Shown here: in pieces, positions 23,311 to 34,585 of the stretch
How the letters are laid out: every line of letters starts with the position of its first letter
Position numbering within the stretch: position 1 is the stretch's first letter
Source: Heliocidaris erythrogramma
Taxonomy: Eukaryota > Echinodermata > Echinoidea > Camarodonta > Echinometridae
DNA length: 64,000 nt
Direction of reading: 5' to 3'
Assembly: GCA_025617745.1 (NCBI GenBank)
Contig: CM046856.1
Span: 48,085,580-48,149,579, forward strand
Position numbers and translations under genes: made by a program
The notes under the pieces: model-generated
The model's input: only the letters and a program-made list of their open reading frames with translations
The model's database searches: none
Told to the model about the DNA's origin: nothing

Positions 23311-25227
23311 CCCTGAATGAGCTTGAAAGTAAACACATTATTGATGATAAATGCGACTTTCTGACTCAAAACTTTGCTCATTTTACATTGCACACTACAA
23401 TTTCAATCCAAACCACAAACATAGTTTGACGTACACTTGGCATCAACTAGGAGAATGTCATAACTTGTCTTATTAAAAAAGTTACACTTTCTACACCGGC
23501 TGTGAATATAATGGGCAAAATGAGGTCATGTAAAATCGTAAATCATGCATGCTTGGTGTGTAAAATTGAGACATTTTTTCTGTTAAAGTACAGTGTTTTG
23601 GTAATTGTGAATACAACAGTCAGGAATTCTGAATTAATTCTCACAAACACATTTGTTACTAGATGTTTAACAGAGTTTTGAGCAGAGTTGTGAGAAGCAG
23701 ATGCACATTTAAAGACAAAGGTTGAAAGTCTTGACAATATATTGGATTGCACTCACAAGTGTGTTCATTTCCTTTAACCTCCATTTACGTTTCTATTTCC
23801 TTACTTAGAAGATAGAGATGCCTGAAGTGCACTGATCCTTTCTTAATACTTAAACATTAAAACATTTTTCTTTTTTTCTTTGCCTGTAACATTGTATGAC
23901 TTCAGTGGGAAATATTTGTAATTCAGGGTCTATATTGTTAAGATGCTGGTTATAAAATCTTACTTTCTAAAATTTCAATTTCTTTTTCCTCTTTAAGTAA
24001 TAACCCTTTAAAGAATTTTTGACTTTTTGGAGTCACAAAAGAAATCTTTGTCAATGAGTGATAGATTTTAGATCCAAATATTAAATAGTGTCAGCTTTAT
24101 TTGTTATTTCTAATCACTTGCGTTTTTTCCTCCTTCAGATGGATGTTAAAAAGTAGCTTTAACACATTATTTGACAAACAATATGGTCAGCCTGTGGGGT
24201 TCCTCAATTAGTTCACTTGGCAAAGAATTTATTCATTATTGGGAGGAAAAACCCACATATTGGTGTACCAGACAGCAATGTACTTATTTCAGTTTATCCA
24301 TAGGCATAGTATAGTCCGTCTTTAAAGATAATGTTGAGTTCTTGTATAAAGGTGAATGATAATTTGTTGGCTTTCTCATTCTTTGAATGTCAGTGTGGAA
24401 GAATATCATTCTCATGAAAAGGATTGCTTGTCAAATATCCTCATATTCGGAATATGACTAGAAATAATTAAAAATTTAGATCCAAATTTTCAGGCCACAT
24501 GTGTGTATAGTGTAAGTGTCATAATTATACCCATTTCTGTGTGTAATGCATTACATTGCATTTTTTTAAATAGCATGAATTGGTTGATTTCCTATTATTT
24601 TGATGATTCCAAAACCTCACAGTATACACTAATGATCATGTAATACACAATTAACCTTTCCCAATAACTTCTAGAGTCTAGACATTTTCTCTTAAACTAT
24701 GATCATGCACATGACCGCTTCTCAACTTTCCCTTAAACCCACCCCTGCCCATCCACTACACTGCAATAGAAAACAAGAAAGAGCCACACTACAAAAGTAT
24801 TATATTGTATCTCTAACATTATTCAGTGAAATACTCTACACGTAGTGGCCTGACATTTTTAAAGTCTAGGGTAATGAATGATTACATCAAGCAATATTTT
24901 GTTTGGAAAATATCCAATATCAAGCTGTTACAGATACATGCACAGAAGGGAGACATGCATGCCCGGGGGCTTTTCCAGTCCAAGCTGTAAATTATCTTGA
25001 AAACTCAATTGTACTGAGATCTTCTTTCATCTATGTACAACAGTGGTATAAGAAAAACATTTTTTTCCCCCAAGGTGTCAGTGTTTCATCTAAGTTGATA
25101 TCAATTGTCAAAGTTATCTACACCCTGACATTTAACAAGTGTTATTCCTCTTATTTAAAAGTAAAAATTTCATTTGATATAACAGAAAGTGAAATCTTTC
25201 ATAATACATGCATTTGAATTTCATTAT
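23311..25227. other. intron sequence, nothing recognised
   Basis: AT-rich, with no open frames of note and no terminal repeats found. It leads to the TTAA target of the next element. Confidence 0.55.
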
Positions 25228-25646
25228 TTAAAGGAGAATTAACCCCTGAGTACAAATTTACTTATATGGAAAGGTGTAGTATATTCCTACTTATTGGCCT
25301 AAATCATTTTCCAATGAGATATCAGAAAAGGGTATAATAAAGATATTCCAACACCCAGTATCGTCTACTACTCATTTACATGGGGGCTGCCATTTTCTTG
25401 CTGATTTGGATTTGTACATGAACCATTGAGAAATGTTCCGGTCAGGAAGATATTTTGAATCCAAGACCTAAATTGATTTTCTTCATTACCTAAAATCCCA
25501 TATGTGACGAAAAATATAAAGTGGGTGTTTACATGATTTATAAAAATTAAATCTTTATAATGATACTTTTAAATTGTCTGGTTTTGCTTAACAAAAATCT
25601 ATTTTCTTGGGTTTGCCAAACAGAGCAGAGCATAATATTTACAGCA

Positions 25647-25795
25647 ATAAATCGATGTATCTACCTATTTGCTAGTTTCCCAAACTATGCCGTCATTCGA
25701 GAAAAACTAAGTCTAAAACGCGCAGCCCCTGCCTGCGCGCGCGTACTCCCCGTCCACCAATCCAATCGCGCCACCGCCATACTCTTCCTCTTCCG
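25647..25795 (+). repeat. DIRS element 2 left ITR
   Basis: 149 bp, inverted match to 31630-31778 with the same single outer mismatch as in element 1. It differs from the element 1 ITR at two places (GAGAAAAACTAAG, CCAATCCAATCGCG), and both variants are present in the right ITR as well. Confidence 0.93.
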
Positions 25796-26252
25796 TTCTC
25801 GCCCGTCAGAGAAGTGACATCTATGAAGCTAAGTCTTAACCTAAATTGCGAGATTTTTACCTCCAAAAGCATTTTTGGTTGCCTTTCGCAATAAAAATCC
25901 CGTTCACCATGTTTTCACATTCATTTTGGTGTATCGGATTTTTCCTGAGTCAACCTCCTTCACGGTAAATTAATGAAATTACTTTGCCGTTTTTCCTCAC
26001 TTTCGGGGCTTTATTCACAGACGGTGTACTAGTACACTGTGTCGGGCTGCCCCCCGTGTCTGTAGGTGGTTGATTCAACGCGCTTAGACAAGCGGTCTTA
26101 TCAAAACGTTGTGTCTCCGTAATAGGAGTTTATTCCCACTCCGACTAATGTGAGTTGGTTGTTACCCTTTTATAGATCTATATTGTTTGTAATAATAAAT
26201 TTATTACCAAATATGGGTTTCTATATTTGTTTGCTTGTCTTTATTTTCAGCC
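25796..26252 (+). promoter_or_regulatory. DIRS element 2 5' leader
   Basis: Homologous to 7010-7469 of element 1. It ends in TTTATTTTCAG (26240-26250), two bases before the gag-like ATG at 26253, again like a splice acceptor. Confidence 0.5.
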
Positions 26253-28500
26253 ATGTCGAGGTCTCCGTTTCGGCTGGCGTTCCCCAGTATTTAAATACTT
26301 ATAAGGGGACTCGCCCAGCCTTGGAAGGGTTGGCTGCGAGATTTTCATCTCGCACCAACATTATAACTTCCCCGGAGCCTCGACCAAGGTAAGTTAGGGC
26401 CTGCCTTGTGTACGGCTCGCCCCGTTATGAGTTCGTCGTCTGTTCTGTCGACCAACTCATGCGGGATATACCGAGAGAGTGAGTCCTGAAACATGGCCAA
26501 TACCTCTCTCGAAGAAGAGACTTGTATAACGGTGAGAGTGAGTGCCTAACCCGTCCAATACCTCTCACCGATAAAACTGTGGGTCTACCCCAGCCCACAG
26601 TTCGTCTCGCTCGAGCTGCACTTCTCGCTCACTAGCCATAGATGTTGTTCGCTCAGGGGTCGGCTCTCTTTGTCTCTCTCCGCACGCTTCTAATCCAAGC
26701 AAGGCGGGAAAGAGTAAAGAGAGTCGTGATCTTCCTAATGTACCCAGTACAAAGGGTTTACTACGGAAGCGGCGCCCGTTTTCAAGTGGGTAAAGGGAGC
26801 GGTCACGTGACCGCCTGCCCAGAAACGTAGGCGCCTGAGTACTGCCCAGCCAGCAGGCGGGGCGGACTCTCTCCCCTTGACATCGACTGTGTGTTCACCT
26901 CATGTGTCAGGGGGGCCAAGAAGAAGAAGGTTAGCCCCCAAGGGGCGACTACTACTTCTGAGTCGGGCGTCTCCCATGAACTTCTGAATTATCTGAAGAT
27001 CATTGTGGAGTGGAGTGGTTGGTCAGACTTTGTGTCCGTACCTCCCACCACGCCCGACTCCAACACCCCCCCCCCCCCCCGGGGGAGGGGGGATACCTGT
27101 ACCCACCAACCCGGGTCCGGTTCGGATACCGGATATCCGGTTCGGATACCCGGATATCCGGTTCGAATACCCGGATATCCGGTTCGAATACCCGGATATC
27201 CGGTTCGGATACCGGTTTTTACCGGATATCCGGTTCGGATACCGGTTTTTACCGGTTATCCGGCTAGGAAGACTGGTTTTCCCTTGTTTATCACCACTGC
27301 ACCTAGTGGGTGGGGATCCGGTTCCTTTATCAGGTATCCGGCTCATTGTGTTTGGTCTCCAACACACAAGAGCCTTGCCGCCCAACTTCGGGCGTCTCCC
27401 GACCACGTTCAGCTTTGATCGTCCGGTCGGGGCTACTCCCATTCCAGCGGCACTAAGTGCTCCGCCTGGGGAGGAATCCTGGGACTACCTAAACCGCCCT
27501 TCTTGGGATCAGGTTTCTCAGTCCGGATTTTCGGAGGATGATGCCTCTTCACAGGTTGAGATTACACTCAAACCCTGCTGGAGAAATATCTTCCCGACAC
27601 CTCTTTTCAGATTCGGGCCGATCCGGGACATCCGTCTCTCCTTTTTCAAGGTGAGCGTCCCTCCAAAGGCATCCCTCTTACGGAGGACTTAAGCGAGTCT
27701 ACATGACTTCGCCTCACAGCCTCTTTCATCTTTGGTAGGGCCCGTCCCTCGGCCAGGGAATTCACTTTCTCTCAACAAGACACTCTCGATTATTTTACGA
27801 GAAAGTCTTGTTCCAGTGACCTCCTACATGTAGGTGGTAGGCTTGGTGTCAACTTTCAGAGTGCACCTTACGCCAAAAGGGAGAAGTTCCCGTCCTTGAT
27901 GGAAGCTCATTCCAGGACTGGCCTGAGGCTGACTGCCTACTTGGGTACGCTCCTTTCCCTACGCTAGGAGCCAGGAACTTGAGATGTCCGACTCGGACAT
28001 CATGTTCCTACACGAAGCCCTCTTGTCCTTGACAGGCTCGTGGTGGTCAAAACTGTCTGTGTCGACAGCATAGCCACTAATGCCAGGAGGGAACTTGCAC
28101 TTTCCTCTCTGGGCATTGCGGATGCGGACATACCTGCCCTCCTGGCCAGGGTCCCGCACTCCGGCCAACACCTCTTGGAGGTAAGGTGTCTGATGTGATT
28201 CAACTTGAGGTTGATTCACGCTAGCAGGCGACGGAACTTCTGAAACGCCTTAAGTCCTCGGCTCCTAAGCCGCAGGCCCAGGCTAGTTTTCCGCCTCCTA
28301 GACGCGGTGGCACTTCCAGCTTTCAGCCTCTCGTGCACTGCAAGTTCAGCCCAGTGCCCCTCACTACAGGGGGCCAGGGCGGAGCCTTCTCCTCGAGGTA
28401 GGAGAAGGCATCGTCGCGGTCGGGGCCGTGGTTCGGCCCGGGATTCGCGGCGAGTGCGCCCCGAGCGTTGGAGGAGAGGGTTGGCGGAGCCTTCCGCTGC
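26253..28500 (+). pseudogene. DIRS element 2 gag-like ORF1, broken
   Basis: ATG at 26253 gives MSRSPFRLAFPSI and a stop; the shifted frame continues LNTYKGTRPALEGLAARF to a donor-like AAG|GTAAGT at 26386-26394. Further pieces (26891-27418, 27003-27692) contain the GGCCAAGAAGAAGAAGG basic patch also present in element 1 and the 21 bp minisatellite. The C-terminal part at 28380-28480 is Arg/Gly-rich (RGRRRHRRGRGRGSARD), typical of a nucleic-acid-binding tail and more complete than in element 1, where this stretch is deleted. Confidence 0.78.
27117..27264. repeat. 21 bp minisatellite in gag (element 2, expanded)
   Basis: Units of the form CGGATATCCGGTTCGGATACC, four nearly perfect, followed by variants with GGTTTTTACC spacers. 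The unit length keeps the frame, giving the heptad IRFGYPD/IRFEYPD. The word GGATATCC is self-complementary, so each unit can fold. It is about 60 bp longer than in element 1. Confidence 0.88.
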
Positions 28501-29560
28501 AACCCGCCTACATATCGCCCCCTTTCTAGAGCACATCTCCTCCGAGATTCAAGAGCTGCTAGAACAGGGCGCAATCGAAAGGGTAAGAGACCACCCCCAT
28601 CTGTGTCTCTCCCTTATAATTCCCAAACGCTCGGGGAAGCTCAGAATGATCTTGAATATGAGGGTCATCAATACCTTCATTCCAAGAGACATTTCCGCAT
28701 GGAAACTTTGGCCTCCATTCTTCCGGCGATCATATCGCCCCCCTTTCTAGAGCACATCTCCTCCGAGATTCAAGAGCTGCTAGAAAAGGGCGCAATCGAA
28801 AGGGTAAGAGACCACCCCCATCTGTGTCTCTCCCTTATCTTATAATTCCCAAACGCTCGGGGAAGCTCAGAATGATCTTGAATATGAGGGTCATCAATCC
28901 CTTCATTCCAAGAGAGCTTTTTCCGCGTGGAAACTTTGGCCTCCTTTCTTCCGGCGATCAGACCGTCAGATGTGGCCATTTCGGTAGACTTGAAAGATGC
29001 TTACTTTCACATACCGATACACCCTTCTTCAAGGGACCTTCTAGGCTTCGCCTTTCAGAGCGAAACCTTCCGGTTCAAGGCCTTACCTTGTGGCCCGAAA
29101 CCGACTCAAGTTTTTACTTGAGTAGTCTCTTCCCTAGCCGCTTTCCTCAGGTATCGCGGTCTGAGACTTTTCACTTGCATGGACGACTGGCTCCTGGTGG
29201 CGAGCTCTGTGTCCGTCTTTCAGTCACGCATGGACCTACTTCTCCGTACTACGCAAGAAGTATGATTCATAGTCAACTGGGACAAGTCGGAGTTGACTCC
29301 TACCCGCAGACCCATTTTCCTGGGTGCGGAAATAGACATTGTGAACCAACTTGCCCGCCCCAGTCGGGAGAGAGTTCTAACTATTGTCTTACTGGCTCGA
29401 TCTCTTCGTCGCTTACGTCGAGTTCGGGCAGGCCGATGGCTCCAGTCCTTGGGCCACTTATCGAGCCTTGTAGATGTCCTCAAAGACTATCGGCTTCATA
29501 TGAGGCCTTTCCAGCTTCATCTGCTGAAGTTTTTCCAAGCCCAGTGTAGACTCGCTCAAG
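28501..29560 (+). pseudogene. DIRS element 2 reverse transcriptase, broken
   Basis: RT blocks EHISSEIQELLEKGAIERV, GKLRMILNMRVIN and SVDLKDAYFHIPIHPSSRD are readable, the last in the frame open at 28927-29121. The catalytic loop at 29176-29187 reads TGC ATG GAC GAC (CMDD), where element 3 has YLDD: both aspartates are kept but Tyr-Leu is changed. The internal duplication and frameshifts prevent a continuous protein. Confidence 0.9.
28513..28960 (+). repeat. ~220 bp tandem duplication in RT of element 2
   Basis: Two direct copies (28513-28732 and 28733-28960) each contain CTAGAGCACATCTCCTCC, GCAATCGAAAGGGTAAGAG, CTCGGGGAAGCTCAGAATG and GGAAACTTTGGCCTCC, and end in TTCCGGCGATCA. They differ by several substitutions and a few small indels, so the event is not the most recent change. 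Element 1 has this segment once. Confidence 0.9.
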
Positions 29561-30200
29561 GTGTGGATTCCTCTATCCGAGGAAATCAAACGCCTGCTTA
29601 TCCCCTGGTCGAATGAGTCGTTCCTTCTTCAAGGGCAAGTCTCTTTTGGACCAGGTGGTCTCGGGGGACTGGTCACACCTGTGCACCTTACCCCACATCA
29701 ATATGTTGGAATTGATGGCAGTCTTCATGTCCGTTTTTTTTTTTTCGAGAACATGATTGTAGGTCACTCCGTCCGGATTTTGACGGACAACACTACTGTT
29801 GCTGCCTACATCAACAGACAAGGCGGGACTCGTTCCACTACCCTGAACGATCTAACCGCCAAACTTTGGAAGTGGTGTCGGTCTCACCGAGTGATTCCGA
29901 TCGCCTCCTATGTTCCCGGGCGGGACAATCTGATTACAGAATTTCTGTCCCGGGGCATGTGTCTCCCCTCCGAGTGGCCACTGAACCGAGAGGTCTTCGA
30001 CACCTCTGTTCAGTCTGCGCCCCTCTGGAGATAGACCTGTTTGCGACAGCTCTCAATCATCGCCTCCCGAGATACTGCCCTCGGGTGCGAGATCCGGAAG
30101 CTTGGGCCCTCGATGCGTTCTCCCTTCAGTGGAAGAACTTCCGGGGTTACGCCTTTCCGCCGGTCTCCTTAATCCCTCAGGTCCTGGGGTAGATTCAGGA
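29561..30200 (+). pseudogene. DIRS element 2 RNase H and methyltransferase-like region
   Basis: A frame open at 29561-30034 contains ILTDNTTVAAYINRQGGTRS and PIASYVPGRDNLITEFLSRG, matching the RNase H part of element 3. The following block (EIDLFATALNHRLPRYCP, GYAFPPVSLIPQVLG) is in another frame (29866-30192) and corresponds to the DAM-like methyltransferase region of DIRS elements. The expected TDASxxGWGG stretch at the start of RNase H is not seen, so a small deletion there is likely. Confidence 0.82.
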
Positions 30201-30299
30201 GGATCAGGCGTGGTTTCTGCTCATAGCACCTTGCTGACCGAGGAGACCTTGGTTTCCTCTTCTTCTGTCTCTGCTGGACGGTCGGCCTCTCTCCCTTCA

Positions 30300-31428
30300 C
30301 CGGAGAGCAGACCTCATAGCTCAGCCCCTGTCGGGGATCCTCCACCATCGCCCGGCGGCTCTACATTTGACCGCCTGGCCTCTATCGGGGAGGATGCGAG
30401 GACGGCAGGACTCTCTGAGAGAGCCTCCCAGTTCATGGTCCAGAGCAGAAGAGATTCTACCCGAGCTGTTTACATCTCGAGATTAGAAGCCTTCCATGCT
30501 TGGTGTGGGGAAATGGGATTTGCTTCCCGTTCTGCCCCGGTGGGTGCTATTGCAGATTTCCTTATCGCCCCTTTTCGATAAGGGCAGGTCCCTCTCTACC
30601 AATCGTGGTTACCGGTCCGCTATTGCTCCGGTTCACCTTGGTTTTTTTTTCTGATGGTTCGGGAGTTTCTAACTCTCCCTTCTTGACTCATTTGCCGAGG
30701 TCTGTCTTTTGAAACGACCAGCAAATCGCCAGTTGACTCCTGCGTGGAGCCTTCCTTTGTTTTTGGACGCCTTGGCCAAACCGCCCTTTGAGCCGTTGTG
30801 CAAAGCGTCTTTACACCATCTCTCGATTAAGACCGCCTTCCTCGTCGCTATTGCTTCTGGGCAGAGGAGGAGCACTATTCAGGCTCTCTCTACGGCGCCC
30901 GGGCATATCAGATGGGAAAGGCAAGGTGTACGTCTTGTCCCTCGACCTTCGTTTATTGCCAAGAATCAGAAGGATTCTTCTGGCTCAATCGAAGTGTTCT
31001 TGAGTCCTCTGTCAGAATTCTCTTCTGTCAAGGAGGATAATTCTTGGTGCCCTGTTAGGGCTCTCAAATGGTTCTTGGATAGGACTAAGGTTTTTCGTAA
31101 GGATGATCAGCTCTTTCTCTTTTCCCGTCACCCTTATTCCCCAGCATCACGGGAGACTGTCTCCCGTTGGATTGTCGAGGCTATCCAAGCTGGGGGTTCG
31201 GAGGCTCTCCTGTCTGAGAATCCTCCAAGAGCGCACGATACTAGGAGTGTTTCTACCTCCTGGGCGCTCTTTCTGGGTCCTCCTTTGGAAGACATTTTGA
31301 GGGCCGCCTTTTGGCGTTCCCCTACTTCCTTCACATCCTTCTATCTTAAGGATGTTCTTTCGGGTGAGGTTAGCTTTGCAACCTCTGGGTTGAGAGCTGC
31401 TTCGTCGTCTCTGTCTGCCCCGCGTTAG
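30300..31428 (+). pseudogene. DIRS element 2 tyrosine recombinase, catalytic half open
   Basis: The N-terminal core-binding part reads LSERASQFMVQSRRDSTRAV (up to about 30578) and then changes frame twice near 30580 and 30705. The C-terminal catalytic part is open for 239 residues (30709-31428) with GQRRSTIQAL (first Arg), AHDTRSVSTSWA (HxxR), FWRSP and the nucleophile Tyr in SFYLKD. All catalytic residues of the YR family are therefore present in this half, although the whole protein is interrupted. Confidence 0.9.
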
Positions 31429-31475
31429 TTACTCCCGTCCTGGGACATGCCACCCGGGTTTTTATCCGTGCTATT

Positions 31476-31570
31476 CTAGCAAATAGGTAGATACATCGAT
31501 TTATTGCTGTAAATCAAGAAAATTATAACTAATTTTGTTATTTACTAGATAAATCTATGTATCTACCTAT
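31476..31570 (+). repeat. DIRS element 2 ICR
   Basis: Same structure as in element 1: the reverse complement of the left end joined to the reverse complement of the right end through GCTGTAAATCAAGAAAATT. Confidence 0.95.
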
Positions 31571-31629
31571 GTCCCTCCCTCCAGCCCCTCTCCTTGTCTG
31601 ACATGTCCTAGATTCTGTCTCTGACTGCT

Positions 31630-31778
31630 CGGAAGAGGAAGAGTATGGCGGTGGCGCGATTGGATTGGTGGACGGGGAGTACGCGCGCGCAGGCAGGGGC
31701 TGCGCGTTTTAGACTTAGTTTTTCTCGAATGACGGCATAGTTTGGGAAACTAGCAAATAGGTAGATACATAGATTTAT
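31630..31778 (-). repeat. DIRS element 2 right ITR
   Basis: Inverted copy of 25647-25795, with one mismatch near the outer end. Confidence 0.93.
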
Positions 31779-33511
31779 CTAGTAAATAACAAAATTAGTT
31801 ATAATTTTCTTGATATGCAGCATGCATTCTGACTTTTCAAGTCCCATTATCCGAAAGCAGGTGAATGCATAGTTTGCCGCTATAGATGCTCAGGGAAGAA
31901 GCATCCATAAAATTTGAATTAATTTGCTCCGTCCATTGCGTCACAGTATCTAGAAAATAGATTTATATTAAGCGAATATCGATTTTCAACAGAAATATAT
32001 AAGGAAATCTTCAGTTTAAAAATAAATTGACATATCTATTCTATATTTTAAATCTCAAATGGGTTTTTAATTTTGAAAAAGGCAATTGGGCATTTGGATT
32101 AAGAAAATCTTCTTGTACACATAAAAAAAATGGCAGCCCCCATGTATTGCTAGCAGACGATACATATTGCTAGCAGATGATAAATTTTGCTCAGAAAATC
32201 TTGATTCGTATCGATCTCGTATATTTTGACGCGAAGCCATATAGTCTAACAAGTAGGAATAAATAACACCTTTGAACACTATCGTCTTTATTGTTTGAGG
32301 TTAATTCTCCTTTAACGTAAAACCTTTGGAATTATATGAAATAATGTAAAACCTCAAAATAGAAGGATCATTGTTATTCATGTGAAACATCAATAATGTA
32401 ACTACTGGTAAATGTGGTATATTGTCGCATTGAGTTTCTTGAACAGATTTTTAATTTTTTAAAATTGTATTTTGTTGTATTGCATGTTATTAATTTGCAG
32501 TTTATGCTGCGACAAAAACACGTTTGTAGTGGGAAGGTACTTCGATGTTTCACGCTTCTGTAATGTGTTCGAAAAGATTAGATTGCTTTTGAATAGTATC
32601 TAGAAGTGGACAAATATCAACCACTTGAAATGAAGAGTCGTTCATAGCTATGTGTCACATAACAATCATGAAAATGATGTTCTACATTTAATTCATTGTA
32701 GTAAAGTTAAAGGATATTAACCTCAAAATATAAATTTGCTAATATTCAAAAATGTAATCATTCTTTCTTGTTGTCCTACATAGTTTTCCATTAAAATATA
32801 TGAGATGGGTATAAATCAACATTTTCACAACAAAATATATTGTCTGCTAGCGATACCTGGGGGCGGCCATTTTCTTTTCTTGTGTACATCTACCTAAAGA
32901 TATTTTTAATCCCTTTGCAAAATTATCTTTCTTCCTCATACAAAATCCCATTTGAGAATTAAAATATTTAACAGATATTTACATATATTCTAAAAATGAA
33001 AATGTGTTCTATATTTCTTTGAAAATTACTATTTTACTATTAATAGAAATCTATTTTCTTGATACTATGACGTACGCGACAGAGTAAATTAATTCAAATT
33101 TATGGATGAAACTTTCCCAAGCGTCAGTTGTGACATACTATGAATTCACCTGCTTTGAGATAATGGACTTCAATAATCATAATAAATTATGTTCTGCTTT
33201 GCCAGGCAAGCCCAAGAAATTGATTTCTATTTAGTAAAACCAGAGAATTTAATTTTTTTTTTATAAATTTCAAATTTTAGAAAAATACACTTGTAATGTA
33301 GTTTCCATCATATATGGGGACTTTTTGTAATGAAGAGAAGCAATTTAACTCTATAGGATTAAACATTTCTTTCTGACTGGAACTGTTTCCAATGGTTCAT
33401 GTACGACTCCATATCATCAAGAAAATGGCAGCCCCCATTAAAGTGTTAGCAGACGATACTGTGTGCTAGAATGTCTTGATTTAAACCCTTTTTTGATATT
33501 TTATTTCTTAA

Positions 33512-34501
33512 CGCTTTCAAGACAATTGACCACATTTTGTGGTTTGGCTCAATAACTTTTGATTCAGAGCTCTAAAAATTATACCAGATGCACAAGTAGA
33601 AAGAGAAAATATTTCTGCACGTACATTGTCCATTTTTGTTGCATGACCATATTGCATTTGCCACCAGGAATTTAAAAAAACGAGAATAAGTTTTAAAGGG
33701 CAATCCAACCTTGGTAATAAGTTGATTTGTGTGAAAGCAGAAAAATAAGAAAAACAGGATGGTGAAATTTTGAAAGAAATCGGACAAGGAATAAGAAAGT
33801 TATGGATGTTTGAAAAATGAGATCACTACATCTATGCGAATCTCAAATTGGCAATTTGGTGAGTCGATTGTGACATACTTGTGGACAACTCTCCCATTTG
33901 TCGTACACAAATTTATCATTAATTTGCGGTTTTCTCCGAAGCACCTTTACCCTCGGGGCATTACTCAAAATATATTGGAGATAGCTGTTATAGGTCCTAA
34001 TGAAAGAAAAAGATCCTACTAATTAAACATTTTGAAAAAAGTGATATTTTAGTCATTATATGTGTTGGAGCGAATGGAGGAGTTGTCCACAGCTACATCA
34101 CAGTGACATTACATGTACCTATTGGGCCAATTTGAAATTCCCATATGTATAGTGATTACAACTTTCAAAAATTCATAACTTTCTTATTGCTTGTCCGATT
34201 TCGTTTAAATTTTCACCAAACTGCTTCTCTGATTTTTCCTCTTTCTTTCAAAGCAACTTGCATTAAGGTTGGATTTCCCTTTAAATTCCTTAAATTGGCA
34301 ACACATTGAGAGGTTTAAAATCATTAATTTTTATAAAAATTGGCAATAATTTAAACTTTTCAACAAACTTCCTAACCATGTTGTATCCACACACATTACA
34401 CCTTGTTAGAACTGTGTAGCACTAAAAGAAAAATATTGTTTCCAATTTGAAGAACAAAATGGGATCAATTTAGCCCTAAAAATATTTCTGTCCTAAAAGG
34501 G
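33512..34501. mobile_element. nested TTAA-flanked element
   Basis: Flanked by TTAA at 33508-33511 and 34502-34505. The ends CGCTTTCAAGAC and, inverted, CCCTTTTAGGAC form short imperfect terminal inverted repeats. It interrupts copy 2 of the larger TTAA element and itself carries another insertion (33699-34280). No coding capacity. Confidence 0.6.
33699..34280. mobile_element. foldback/MITE element with AGGGCAATCCAACCTT ends, TTAA target
   Basis: Left arm GGGCAATCCAACCTTGGTAA and right arm, inverted, GGGAAATCCAACCTTAATGC extend into arms of about 150 bp that pair with mismatches (for example TAAGAAAGTTATGGATG against TAAGAAAGTTATGAATT). It lies between TTTTAAA and TTTAAA, fitting a TTAA duplication. 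Non-coding, probably moved by a piggyBac-like transposase in trans. Confidence 0.72.
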
Positions 34502-34585
34502 TTAAGTGATACAGGGCAATGATTAAGAATATATTACACGATTGAACATAAGTACATTTATATTCTGGGGTTAATTTTCCTTTAA

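Larger units (their letters stand above)
25637..31814 (+). mobile_element. DIRS-type retrotransposon, element 2 (decayed, same subfamily as element 1)
   Basis: A ~6.2 kb element with the same ends, ITRs, ICR and coding order as element 1. The left junction reads CATAAT|ATTTACAG and the right TTCTTG|ATATGCAG; only AT is shared. It is inserted in a TTAA-flanked repeat whose inverted sister copy shows a related uninterrupted site (around 33175-33205). RT and YR coding regions are frame-shifted, and a 220 bp stretch of RT is duplicated in tandem. Confidence 0.95.
25232..32311. mobile_element. TTAA-flanked non-autonomous element (copy 1), split by DIRS element 2
   Basis: Left arm 25232-25636 starts AGGAGAATTAACCCC; right arm 31815-32311 ends GGTTAATTCTCCT; both are flanked by TTAA (25228-25231 and 32312-32315). 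Without the inserted DIRS the element is about 0.9 kb. A landmark block GGGGGCTGCCATTTTCTTG (25382) occurs inverted in the right arm (32130). A second copy lies at 32711-34581 in the opposite orientation. The TTAA duplication suggests piggyBac-type mobilisation; no transposase is present. Confidence 0.75.
32711..34581. mobile_element. TTAA-flanked element, copy 2, inverted relative to copy 1 and interrupted
   Basis: Starts AGGATATTAACCTC after TTAA (32707-32710) and ends GGTTAATTTTCCT before TTAA (34582-34585). It carries the landmark block inverted (AATGGCAGCCCCCAT at 33425) and the GCTTTGCCAGGCAAGCCC region that in copy 1 flanks DIRS element 2. Similarity to copy 1 stops at about 33507 and resumes at about 34506, the gap being the nested TTAA element at 33512-34501. 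Confidence 0.72.

Noticed and set aside
27117..27264. Repeat array as a CRISPR-like structure
   Set aside because: Units are contiguous without spacers, lie in a retrotransposon gag region and keep a heptad reading frame; the genome is animal.
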